This document shows, in pieces, positions 5,481 to 12,050 of a stretch of 30,930 nt of DNA. The notes below the pieces were generated by a model that was not told the origin of the DNA, made no database searches, and was given only the letters and a program-made list of their open reading frames with translations. The position numbers and the translations under genes are program-made. The DNA is from a virus. The stretch lies in IMG/VR virus record IMGVR_UViG_3300022072_000082, positions 1-30,930 of that record; one strand, given 5' to 3'. Each line of letters begins with the position of its first letter. The first letter of the stretch is position 1.

Positions 5481-5813
5481 CTATTTTTTATTTATTTTTA
5501 TTTCTACCATATCGTCAGCTCCTTTACTACTGGTTATTAAAATACTCTTTATTACTTTGTATCCATCACTCTCGAATATTATATCCTCTATCATTTTTAC
5601 CATAGCCACGCAGTTAGAAGCGTCTAAGGGTCTGCTTTTAAAAGTGAAGTGGTATTCTGTATCGTAACTCTCAGAGGCTGGCAGCACCTCCTTAAATTGG
5701 CTTTTAACTATTAGAATGTAATTGTCTTTTAGCTTTTTACGGAACGACCAATGCTTTGAACTATACCAAACATTAAGCGAAACTTTCGGGAGGTCTTTTA
5801 AAATTATTTTCAT
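5481..5813 (-). CDS. RusA-like Holliday junction resolvase
   Basis: 110-aa protein likely to cleave Holliday junctions or branched DNA before packaging. It has the RusA-like order: a short N-terminal strand region, a basic segment (SFRKKLKDNY), a strand YHFTFKS, then the acidic core RPLDASN with Asp64 and Asn67. Lys73, Glu76/Asp77 in KMIEDIIFESDG, Asp83 and a final beta strand follow. In RusA the core reads RDxDN...K...D, so one of the paired acids appears replaced here. Length (about 110-120 aa) fits. It is the first leftward gene from the divergent region and sits with the exonuclease and annealase. The resolvase call is probable, but activity is uncertain because of the altered motif. Confidence 0.6.
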   Translation of the reverse strand: MKIILKDLPKVSLNVWYSSKHWSFRKKLKDNYILIVKSQFKEVLPASESYDTEYHFTFKSRPLDASNCVAMVKMIEDIIFESDGYKVIKSILITSSKGADDMVEIKINKK

Positions 5814-5820
5814 TTAACTA

Positions 5821-5828
5821 CAAATTTA
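5821..5828 (-). promoter_or_regulatory. Possible leftward -7 element before the resolvase gene
   Basis: TAAATTTG on the leftward strand fits the Bacteroidetes -7 consensus. It ends only 7 nt before the ATG at 5813, so the transcript would be leaderless or nearly so. The upstream spacer lacks both a clear TTTG and the operator palindrome seen at the other leftward promoters. Confidence 0.4.
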
Positions 5829-5851
5829 TTTTTTTATTCGGATTGTATTTT

Positions 5852-5859
5852 TATATTTG
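5852..5859 (+). promoter_or_regulatory. Rightward promoter, -7 element TATATTTG
   Basis: A perfect Bacteroidetes-type -7 element faces the replication block. A T-rich stretch sits at the -33 position (no clear TTTG) and there is no GTATT-N7-AATAC operator. Initiation would fall near 5864-5868, placing the structured RNA element at 5866-5958 at the 5' end of the transcript. Confidence 0.6.
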
Positions 5860-5865
5860 CAGAGA

Positions 5866-5958
5866 TATTAACCGTTAGGAGGTTATTAATTAAAGATATT
5901 TAAAGACCAAGCTTTAGCAGTAGTCCTAACCTACTTCTAAGGTAAGGTCTTTTTTTTT
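5866..5958 (+). ncRNA. Structured leader or small RNA with predicted pseudoknot
   Basis: About 93 nt between the TATATTTG promoter and a T-tract with no open reading frame starting in it. The 3' part folds into a long hairpin: 5902-5908 pairs with 5946-5952 (AAAGACC/GGTCTTT). Then 5912-5917 pairs with 5937-5942 (one G-U), and 5919-5923 pairs with 5931-5935. The apical loop is UCCUAAC (5924-5930). That loop is perfectly complementary over 7 nt to GUUAGGA at 5874-5880, predicting a long-range pseudoknot. The upstream strand also contains AGGAGG (5877-5882), so pairing would hide this Shine-Dalgarno-like sequence. It may be a free small RNA or an attenuating leader for the replication genes. Confidence 0.6.
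5902..5958 (+). terminator. Intrinsic terminator in the leader of the replication block
   Basis: Three stacked stems (7, 6 and 5 bp, separated by small internal loops) are followed by a run of nine T residues (5950-5958). It lies upstream of the first replication gene rather than after a gene, so transcription into 5998-12031 requires read-through, antitermination or another promoter. Confidence 0.72.
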
Positions 5959-5997
5959 ATTAGTTTATTGGTTAATCTTAAAAACCATTATAAATTT

Positions 5998-6201
5998 ATG
6001 AGTAAAATTAAAAAGTTATTTTTTGATTATCAAGACCAAACAAATTTAGAAGTTTTTTCATCAAAAAGTGAAATTGTGATTGTAATTAGCGATTATGAAG
6101 GTAGCCATTTTATTGAGCTTGACATATCAACAGCTATATCACTTAGCAAGGAGTTAAGAAAAGAAATTAATATAGCTAAAACTTTTAACGAATATGAATA
6201 A
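5998..6201 (+). CDS. Hypothetical protein, first gene of the replication block
   Basis: 67-aa protein starting at ATG 5998 (MSKIKKLFFDYQDQ). A TTG 30 nt upstream is in frame but lies close to the terminator T-tract and gives an unlikely N terminus, so I prefer the ATG. The sequence alternates beta strands (LEVFSSKSEIVIVISDY) with a C-terminal helix (ISLSKELRKEINIA). No family is recognised. Its last codons overlap the start of the replication organiser gene by 8 nt, which ties it to that operon. Codon choice (many GAT, AAT, ATT) differs somewhat from the following genes, hinting at separate acquisition. Confidence 0.55.
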   Translation: MSKIKKLFFDYQDQTNLEVFSSKSEIVIVISDYEGSHFIELDISTAISLSKELRKEINIAKTFNEYE

Positions 6202-6883
6202 CGAGTTGAATAGTTACGAGCTAAGCAGAAACTTTATAAACTTTGCTTTTGATAATCCTGAGAAGATAAGCCCTAACCATTACGCTATTTATTTTTTTGC
6301 GATAGAGCATTGCAATAGATTAGGATGGAAGACTAAATTTGGCTTTCCTACGATGATGGCTTGCGATGCAGTAGGCATAAAAAAGCCTCAAACTTTTATT
6401 AAGTATTTTAACGATTTAGAAGACTGGGGTTTTATAAAAGTAGTAGAAAGGTCTAAAAATCAGTACTCAGCTAACATAATTAGCTTAATAAGTGCTACGC
6501 CAAAAAAAGGCGAAGCAATGGATAAAGCAATGGTAAAGCACGCGGCAAGCAAGGGGCAAAGCAATAGCCCTATAAATAAACAAGTAAACAATATAACAAT
6601 AGAACAAGAAATAGATAGCAGTAAACTGCTTACTCTTTTTAATTCTCTTTTAGGAAAACAAGCGAAAGTAGTAAACGCAAAAACTAAGACTCAGATAAAA
6701 CAAAGGTTAAAAGAAGGATACACCAAAGAGGATATTGTAAACGCTATACGCAACGCAAGCAAAGACCCTTTCCACATAGAATCTAATTATAAATACCTAA
6801 CCTTAGAATTTTTGACTAAGCCTGAAAAGCTCGATAGATTTGTAAATATGGGAGACTTTAAAATTAAAACGCAAATCCTATGA
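6194..6883 (+). CDS. Replication initiator / helicase-loader-like protein (winged helix plus phage C-terminal domain)
   Basis: 229-aa protein with an N-terminal winged-helix region (about 1-100): NHYAIYFFAIEHCNRLG, FPTMMACDAVGIKKPQTF as the recognition helix area, and DWGFIKVV as the wing strand. This is typical of DnaD/replisome-organiser proteins of phages. After a Lys/Ser/Gln-rich linker, the C-terminal part (about 145-222) resembles the conserved phage replication C-terminal domain: LLTLFNSLLGKQ, then IKQRLKEGYTKEDIVNAI, and KYLTLEFLTKPEKLDRFV. It likely binds the origin and loads the helicase encoded next. The genes overlap by 4 nt. No catalytic motif is expected or seen. Confidence 0.75.
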   Translation: MNNELNSYELSRNFINFAFDNPEKISPNHYAIYFFAIEHCNRLGWKTKFGFPTMMACDAVGIKKPQTFIKYFNDLEDWGFIKVVERSKNQYSANIISLISATPKKGEAMDKAMVKHAASKGQSNSPINKQVNNITIEQEIDSSKLLTLFNSLLGKQAKVVNAKTKTQIKQRLKEGYTKEDIVNAIRNASKDPFHIESNYKYLTLEFLTKPEKLDRFVNMGDFKIKTQIL

Positions 6884-7797
6884 TAAAGTCAAGCAGCGAA
6901 ATTTTAGACCAGCTTATGAGCCTCCACAAAAACGGATTACCCGAGGGAAGCAGAATAGGCTTAAATTCTTTTGATAGTCAATTAACATTTGTTAAAGGTG
7001 GGTCTACAGATATAACGGGCTACCCTTTCTTCGGTAAAAGCCTTTTTTTAAAGGAGATAATGATGGGTCTTACTTTAAACCAAGGTTGGAGGCATTGCGT
7101 TTATATGCCTGACGATGGCAGCGATACAGAGGTAATATCTAACCTAATGCATAAACTAACTGGCAAGACATTTCAAAAGGACTATCCTAACACAATAACC
7201 GAGAAGGAAATAAGTAAGTATAGTACTCAACTTTGCGATAGCTTTAAGTTTATCTCCGCAGAGCATAATATAGAGCCTGAAGCCTTTTGGAACTACGCAA
7301 AAGAGAATAAATGCACCTCAGCAGTTATAGACTCCTGGAACTACTTAGCACACAAAGGCGAGCCAACTAACGCAGACTATTTACGTAAGATACTTTCTCT
7401 ACGTAACCGCTTTATGGATATAAATAAAATGCACTCGTTTATAATTATTCACCCTAAAAACCCTGACCCGAAACAAGTAAAAGACGGCTCAGTAAAGAAG
7501 CCAAGCGTTTACGATTTGATGGGAGGCTCTGAGTGGAATAACAACGGTAGAAATATAGTAGTAGTTCATAAAGAGTCAAAAGACAACCACCAACCGTATA
7601 AGATAACCGTAGATAAAGTTAAGCCTAAATACTATGGAGAGCTTGGAGAGTGCGTATTGCATATTGACTGGGCGAGCCAAAGGTTTTACGAGTTTGACCA
7701 TATCCACAACACAAAGAAATACGCCTACGCTACTGAAGAGATAGTGATAGACCCAATTAAAGATATATTCGCAGTAACTAACGACCAACCTTTTTAA
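6880..7797 (+). CDS. Replicative helicase (RecA-fold, Twinkle/T7 gp4-like, no primase domain)
   Basis: 305-aa RecA-type hexameric helicase that should unwind the phage replication fork. The Walker A motif is GYPFFGKS (47-54). The Walker B strand is TSAVIDSW with Asp151, and HPKNP follows at 191-195. MGGSEWNNNGRNIVVVHK (214-231) corresponds to the ssDNA-contacting and H4 region of the Twinkle/gp4 group ('GG..w.N..d....v.r'). There is no zinc finger or TOPRIM primase region, so priming must come from elsewhere. The protein is shorter than DnaB and lacks its N-terminal domain. It overlaps the loader-like gene by 4 nt. Confidence 0.82.
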   Translation: MIKSSSEILDQLMSLHKNGLPEGSRIGLNSFDSQLTFVKGGSTDITGYPFFGKSLFLKEIMMGLTLNQGWRHCVYMPDDGSDTEVISNLMHKLTGKTFQKDYPNTITEKEISKYSTQLCDSFKFISAEHNIEPEAFWNYAKENKCTSAVIDSWNYLAHKGEPTNADYLRKILSLRNRFMDINKMHSFIIIHPKNPDPKQVKDGSVKKPSVYDLMGGSEWNNNGRNIVVVHKESKDNHQPYKITVDKVKPKYYGELGECVLHIDWASQRFYEFDHIHNTKKYAYATEEIVIDPIKDIFAVTNDQPF

Positions 7798-7800
7798 ATT

Positions 7801-8097
7801 ATGACAGACCAAGAAGCTAAAGAGATTTTAAACAAGCCAGCTATCTGCAAAGAGGCGGAGCGTTCAGTACGAGATATGAAGATTAAGCTCGCTAAATACT
7901 CAGGCGATAAGACCGAGCAAACTAAGCATTTGCAAAACTTAGATAATTTGATTAACTTAGCTTATAAGCAAGCCGTAGACATAGACGCTTACGAGGAGTT
8001 GTTAGCTACTTATCTATTTAAGATGGGAGAGCAGCAAGCCAAAATAAGAGAGTTATGCGAACTAAATGCGATGAGTAACAAAATAGTAGAGCTATAA
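7801..8097 (+). CDS. Hypothetical helical protein
   Basis: 98-aa, entirely helical-looking, charged protein starting 3 nt after the helicase stop (MTDQEAKEILNKPAICK). Heptad-like segments lie at about 40-95 (KHLQNLDNLINLAYKQAV; LATYLFKMGEQQAKIREL), suggesting a short coiled coil. No family is recognised. Position between the helicase and an HNH protein suggests an accessory replication role, but there is no direct evidence. Confidence 0.55.
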   Translation: MTDQEAKEILNKPAICKEAERSVRDMKIKLAKYSGDKTEQTKHLQNLDNLINLAYKQAVDIDAYEELLATYLFKMGEQQAKIRELCELNAMSNKIVEL

Positions 8098-8119
8098 TTA
8101 TAAACTAATTGTTAACAAT

Positions 8120-8419
8120 ATGAATCACTTTTATACTTCAGACGATGAGCGAGTATCCAAGAGTACAATAGACTCAAGAGTAAGAGATGCAAAGAGTAAC
8201 GCACTAAGCGAACAATTTTGGGAATTTGGATATAACTTTTGCACCGATTGCTTAAGCTCTGCTGGTAGATTAGACTGCTCGCATACGATAAGTGTAGACG
8301 AAGCACAAAAGACTCGTAGAACAGAATTAGCGTGGGACGTAGATAATATAAAAGTAAGGTGCAGAGATTGTCATATTAAGCACGATAGTAAAAGTAGAAT
8401 TAATGAAATTAAAAAATAG
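8120..8419 (+). CDS. HNH-type zinc-binding endonuclease
   Basis: 99-aa protein with an HNH/treble-clef arrangement: first zinc pair Cys41-Cys44 (FCTDC), then LDCSHTIS with the likely catalytic His55, then WDVDNIKVRC with Asn76. The second zinc pair Cys81-Cys84 leads into CRDCHIKHD with His85/His88. The pattern resembles the NinG/HNH proteins of replication and recombination regions in phages. The N-terminal 35 residues are a helical extension. A role in nicking or resolving phage DNA is probable; homing-endonuclease behaviour is less likely because the gene is tightly embedded in the operon. A 22-nt gap precedes it. Confidence 0.75.
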   Translation: MNHFYTSDDERVSKSTIDSRVRDAKSNALSEQFWEFGYNFCTDCLSSAGRLDCSHTISVDEAQKTRRTELAWDVDNIKVRCRDCHIKHDSKSRINEIKK

Positions 8420-8420
8420 T

Positions 8421-8606
8421 ATGAAGGGGTTAATTCAAGTAACAGCCACCAAAGGAGGGCGTACAATAACAAGCGAGGTCTTCGGAGATATGGGAGATAA
8501 AGAAACGTTATTCGGTCAGCTTATGAACCGACATAAAATAGTACACAACGAACGCCACTTATGGAAGTTGAGTAGCGTAGTAATAAACGAAGAGGTTAAC
8601 CTATGA
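8421..8606 (+). CDS. Small hypothetical protein
   Basis: 61-aa protein (MKGLIQVTATKGGRTITS...) that looks beta-rich in the first half. An earlier in-frame ATG at 8403 would overlap the HNH gene by 17 nt; I prefer 8421, one base after the HNH stop. No family is recognised. The stop overlaps the start of the DUF1599-like gene by 4 nt. The basic N-terminal strand region and NRHKIVHNERHLWKL middle do not show a known motif. Confidence 0.55.
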   Translation: MKGLIQVTATKGGRTITSEVFGDMGDKETLFGQLMNRHKIVHNERHLWKLSSVVINEEVNL

Positions 8607-8905
8607 CAAAAAAAGAACAGATAGCCCACTTTGGTTATATAACGGGCGAGATGGAGAAGGTACTATTTAGCAAGGGAGACGACTACGCTAACACCGATAG
8701 ACTCTCTAATTTTAAATTAGCTGGAGCAATTACTGGAGGGAACGCAAGTACTAATTGTTTGAACCTAATCTCTACTAAAGTAGCAAGGCTTGGAGTACTT
8801 CTTAATTCAGACAAAAAACCAAACAACGAGAGTATCGAGGATAGCGTATTGGATTTAGCTAATTATAGTGTACTTTTGTGGATGATAATAAACGAAAATA
8901 AATAA
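8603..8905 (+). CDS. DUF1599-like protein (nucleotide-modification-associated type)
   Basis: 100-aa all-helical protein with the pattern of DUF1599/Nmad1: SKGDDYANTDRLSNFKLAG at about 23-41, then STKVARLGVLL and NESIEDSVLDLANYSVLL at about 76-93. The conserved Lys-Gly-x-Asp-Tyr, Asn-Phe and Asp-x-x-Asp-Leu-Ala-x-Tyr blocks are all present. The fold resembles all-alpha NTP pyrophosphatases (MazG/dUTPase-like), and the family is often found in phages beside nucleotide or DNA modification genes. The exact reaction is not established. It fits here with a glycosyltransferase domain and a DNA methyltransferase about 300 and 2000 bp downstream. Confidence 0.72.
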   Translation: MTKKEQIAHFGYITGEMEKVLFSKGDDYANTDRLSNFKLAGAITGGNASTNCLNLISTKVARLGVLLNSDKKPNNESIEDSVLDLANYSVLLWMIINENK

Positions 8906-8912
8906 TAACAAA

Positions 8913-9179
8913 ATGGAAAAAACAGAAAAAGTATTCGCAGACGGTTTTATGTTCAAAATGAAACCCGATTCTCCTGAGTGGGTAGTAGGTAGCTTGAGCC
9001 TAAAAGCAGACGAGGCAATAGCCTTTATTCAAAAGAACACCGATAAAGGTTGGGTAAACCTAAACGTTAATATAGGCAAATCAGGCAAGCCTTACGTAGA
9101 GCTTGACACTTGGAAGCCAACGCAAGCGGCTGCAACTTCTCCAGACCCTGAATTTAATTCCGAAGGGCTACCCTTTTGA
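8913..9179 (+). CDS. Possible phage single-stranded DNA-binding protein
   Basis: 88-aa protein with a beta-rich body (VFADGFMFKMKP, EWVVGSLSLKADEAIAFI, GWVNLNVNIGKS, KPYVELDTW). A Pro/Ala/Ser linker and an acidic tail ending in EFNSEGLPF follow. The extreme C-terminal Leu-Pro-Phe preceded by acidic residues recalls the Asp-Asp-Ile-Pro-Phe tip of bacterial SSB that recruits partner proteins. With its location among replication genes, this makes an SSB analogue plausible. It is shorter than a full OB-fold SSB and I cannot confirm the fold. The stop overlaps the TTG start of the next gene. Confidence 0.5.
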   Translation: MEKTEKVFADGFMFKMKPDSPEWVVGSLSLKADEAIAFIQKNTDKGWVNLNVNIGKSGKPYVELDTWKPTQAAATSPDPEFNSEGLPF

Positions 9180-10528
9180 TATTACAAGAGATATATTTCG
9201 ATAAGAGCATTCGAGATTATGCTCTTAAATTAACAAACAACACCCAAGAAGCCGAGGAGTTAGTCTCTTTGGCTTTTGACATTTGTAGCCATAAGCCGCC
9301 TAAAGAAAATATGAAGGGGTATTTTGCAATAGTAATGCGGAATCAATGGTTAAAAAAATGTAATAAGACAGACCCGTACTGGGCAATAGAAGAGAGCGAG
9401 AGCGAGGATATAGAAGACGTACTCTCTAAGATGAGCCATTACAACGCTAATCTAATTCGAGCCGTTTATAACGGAGATACTCTTATCAAAATACACAACG
9501 AAACCTCTATAAGCTACCGCAGCATTAAAAGCGACTACAAGAAAGCAAAAAAAGAATTTAAGATAATGTACGAGAACAAAACCAAAATAGCTATCGTTAT
9601 GAGTACGGTTAGCGGGGTAAGCTATCACCGCTTAATGATGCCACTCGTTAGACTGAGCCAGGACTACGGAATAGAAGTAACTTGCTTAATTAATAACGCT
9701 GACGATTTTTTAGAGAAGCTTGACGGAGTAACCCACGTTATTTTTAATCGTAATATCTCCGAGCTTATGAAGCCTGAAGAGACTATCTTAATTTTAAAGG
9801 CAAGAGGTATTAAAGTTATCTGCGATGTAGACGATTACTGGGTATTACCTAAAGGACACCCTTTGCAATTATATTACTCGAGGTCTAATATGGCTAAATG
9901 TATTTTAGCAAACATCAAATTTGCGGACGTAGTATGGACTACCACAAAGATTTTAGCGGAGAAAATTAGACCCTATAACAAAAACGTAGAGGTAATTAAA
10001 AACGCTATTGACCCTAACGAAAAACAATTTGCTTACGAAGATTTGTCTTTAAAATTTGATACTTTCTTTTACTCAGGAGGCAGCACCCACTTAAAAGATT
10101 TAAAGCTATTAGGTAACGCTTTCGATAACGAATATTTAACCGTTAAAAGCCCGAGAGTACCTAAGCGAATGAGTCCAATACTTCAGCAAGTTAGCAGCAT
10201 ACAAGAATATGCGACAGAGTATCAGCATTGTGGTATATGCATAATACCTTTGAGAGATAACCTATTTAACCGATGCAAGAGTGAGTTAAAGATGATAGAG
10301 GCTGGACACTTTGCCAAGCCCGTAATGGTCAGCAACGTAATGCCCTACAACCTACTCGCTACTAATAGCAATAGCCTGAAGGTACAAGGTAATGACTGGG
10401 CGGCTGCAATAAAGAAAATAAAAGGTAACTATAATATGCAGATAGAGTTAGGACTAAAGCTAAAAGAAGACGTTAAGAGCAAGTATGATATAGTAAAAGA
10501 AAACGCAAAAAGACTTCAAACATTATGA
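9176..10528 (+). CDS. Fusion of an ECF sigma-like domain with a GT-B glycosyltransferase domain
   Basis: 450-aa protein in one uninterrupted frame, starting at TTG 9176 (overlapping the upstream TGA). Residues 1-130 look like a compact sigma-70/ECF factor. Region 2 is NNTQEAEELVSLAFDI plus MKGYFAIVMRNQWL; region 4 is RAVYNGDTLIKIHNETSISY, then RSIKSDYKKAKKEF. From about 137 a glycosyltransferase begins (KIAIVMSTVSGVSYHRLMMP). It shows CDVDDYWVLPKGHP at 216-229 and the EX7E-like donor-site block CKSELKMIEAGHFAKPVMVS (367-386). An internal Met131 (nt 9566) sits at the domain boundary and could start a separate glycosyltransferase. The sigma part may redirect host RNA polymerase; the acceptor of the sugar (DNA, protein or surface glycan) is unknown. 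Confidence 0.68.
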   Translation: MILQEIYFDKSIRDYALKLTNNTQEAEELVSLAFDICSHKPPKENMKGYFAIVMRNQWLKKCNKTDPYWAIEESESEDIEDVLSKMSHYNANLIRAVYNGDTLIKIHNETSISYRSIKSDYKKAKKEFKIMYENKTKIAIVMSTVSGVSYHRLMMPLVRLSQDYGIEVTCLINNADDFLEKLDGVTHVIFNRNISELMKPEETILILKARGIKVICDVDDYWVLPKGHPLQLYYSRSNMAKCILANIKFADVVWTTTKILAEKIRPYNKNVEVIKNAIDPNEKQFAYEDLSLKFDTFFYSGGSTHLKDLKLLGNAFDNEYLTVKSPRVPKRMSPILQQVSSIQEYATEYQHCGICIIPLRDNLFNRCKSELKMIEAGHFAKPVMVSNVMPYNLLATNSNSLKVQGNDWAAAIKKIKGNYNMQIELGLKLKEDVKSKYDIVKENAKRLQTL

Positions 10529-10677
10529 AATATACAATAATAAAAAGATACCGAGACGCTGAGAGCGGAGCAGTATTTAATTTAGGCGAACAGATAGAGC
10601 TTAAAGACCAAAAGAGAATTAAAGAACTAAAAGCAAGCGGGTGCATAGAGTCAGTAGCCAAGCGTAAAAAGAAATGA
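10525..10677 (+). CDS. Small conserved phage protein
   Basis: 50-aa protein (MKYTIIKRYRDAESGAVFNL...) with an ATGA overlap to both the upstream and downstream genes. It has the pattern of very small beta-rich phage proteins, 'y.v.....d..sG..f..Ge.ie..d...i..l...g.i', which resemble an SH3-like or KOW-like unit, and a Lys/Arg-rich C terminus (SVAKRKKK). Related small proteins are common near packaging and head genes of phages, with no defined role. Overlaps on both sides support reality despite its length. Confidence 0.6.
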   Translation: MKYTIIKRYRDAESGAVFNLGEQIELKDQKRIKELKASGCIESVAKRKKK

Positions 10678-10859
10678 GCGAGGAGCTTGAGAGTCAAATA
10701 AGGGTCATAGTCAAGCAACAAGGCGGAGGTATAAGCCCGCACCTTAGAGCAGAGTTCCAAAGGCTTTGCCAAGAGGATTTCGCCTACCGACCTGACATTA
10801 CTTGCGGTAAGTGTATATATAAACATAGCGTTAAGCTATTTGATAAGTATTTAAAATGA
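10674..10859 (+). CDS. Small hypothetical protein with CxxC motif
   Basis: 61-aa protein (MSEELESQIRVIVKQQGGGI...). A C-terminal TCGKCIYKH (Cys-x-x-Cys...His) could bind a metal ion together with Cys32 in LCQED or bind nothing at all. The N-terminal half is helical. No family is recognised with confidence. Its start overlaps the upstream stop (ATGA) and its stop overlaps the ParB/methyltransferase start, placing it directly in the DNA-modification and packaging run. Confidence 0.58.
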   Translation: MSEELESQIRVIVKQQGGGISPHLRAEFQRLCQEDFAYRPDITCGKCIYKHSVKLFDKYLK

Positions 10860-12031
10860 AACTAACAGAAATAAAATCAAACCCTAATAACCCCAGGGTA
10901 ATTAAAGACCATAAATTCGAGAAGCTAAAAAAGTCTATTAGCGAGTTCCCTAAAATGATGGAGCTTAGACCTATGGTAATAAACGAAGATAATATAGTCT
11001 TAGGCGGTAATATGCGTTTAAAGGCGTTAAAAGACTTAGGATATAAAGAAGTACCTGAAGAGTGGGTAAAGCGAGCCAGCGACCTTACAGAGGAGGAAAC
11101 GAGGCGTTTTATAATTGCGGACAATGTAGGCTTTGGAGAACACGATTGGGAGATGCTTGCTAACGAGTGGAATACTGAAGAGTTAGAGGATTGGGGATTA
11201 GAGGGGTTTCCGTTTGAGGAGGTTACAGAATTAGAGGCAGAAGAAGACGACTACACCGAACCCGACAATATACAAGTAGATGTAGTATTAGGCGACCTTA
11301 TAGAGATAGGAGAGCATAGGTTATTATGTGGGGATAGTACAAACTCAGACCAAGTAGCAAAGCTAATGAATGGACATAAGGCAGATATGGTATTTACAGA
11401 CCCTCCATATAAAATAGAAACAGAAGGCGGATGTAAAGGAAGTATCGGTCAAGGATTAAAAAAACAAGGAGATAGTATTGAATTTATATCAAACTTTGAA
11501 CCAACTGAATTTTTACAAGTGCTGCCATTAATATTTCACAAGAATAAACTAAACGCATATATATTTTGCAATAAAGAACTATTGCCAGATTATTTAGTAT
11601 GGGCAAGAGATAGTGGTTATTCTTTTAATGTTCTTATATGGAAAAAGCCAAATGCTATTCCAATAGGAGATTCACATAGACCAGATATAGAATATTTGCT
11701 TTTATTTAGAAAGTCCGCAATATGGAATAATGGACTAAAGGATGTTAATTATTCAAGATGTTTAGAGTTTGGTAGAGAAAGTGGATTACATCCAACAATG
11801 AAGCCGATAGAATTAATTGCTAATGAAATGAAGATTAGTTCAAATGAGAATAGCTTAGTATTTGATTTTTTCTTAGGCTCAGGCTCTACAATGGTTGCTT
11901 CACACCAACTTAAACGCAAGTGTTACGGAATGGAATTAGACCCTAAGTACTGCCAAGTTATAATAGATAGAATGAGCAAACTTGACCCTTCTTTAGAGGT
12001 AAAGATTAACGGAGTAGTTTATAATAAATAA
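10856..12031 (+). CDS. ParB/Srx-domain plus beta-class DNA methyltransferase fusion
   Basis: 391-aa protein. Residues 1-95 are a ParB/sulfiredoxin-type domain (IKSNPNNPRVI, then NIVLGGNMRLKALKDLGY at 46-63). After an acidic linker (124-137) comes an amino-methyltransferase that uses SAM to methylate adenine-N6 or cytosine-N4. Motif IV DPPY is at 182-185, HPTMKP at 312-317, and the SAM-binding motif I DFFLGSGST at 337-345 followed by GMELDPKYC. Motif IV before motif I is the beta-class order. The target recognition region between them (about 186-310) determines specificity, and its codon use differs from the flanks. Such fusions are common phage orphan methyltransferases that protect phage DNA. 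No partner restriction enzyme is seen. Confidence 0.88.
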   Translation: MKLTEIKSNPNNPRVIKDHKFEKLKKSISEFPKMMELRPMVINEDNIVLGGNMRLKALKDLGYKEVPEEWVKRASDLTEEETRRFIIADNVGFGEHDWEMLANEWNTEELEDWGLEGFPFEEVTELEAEEDDYTEPDNIQVDVVLGDLIEIGEHRLLCGDSTNSDQVAKLMNGHKADMVFTDPPYKIETEGGCKGSIGQGLKKQGDSIEFISNFEPTEFLQVLPLIFHKNKLNAYIFCNKELLPDYLVWARDSGYSFNVLIWKKPNAIPIGDSHRPDIEYLLLFRKSAIWNNGLKDVNYSRCLEFGRESGLHPTMKPIELIANEMKISSNENSLVFDFFLGSGSTMVASHQLKRKCYGMELDPKYCQVIIDRMSKLDPSLEVKINGVVYNK

Positions 12032-12050
12032 CCTTACCAAACCTTACGAT

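Noticed and set aside
10473-10826. Leftward open frame across two small rightward genes
   Set aside because: The rightward genes 10525-10677 and 10674-10859 are joined by ATGA overlaps to their neighbours; the antisense frame has no context.
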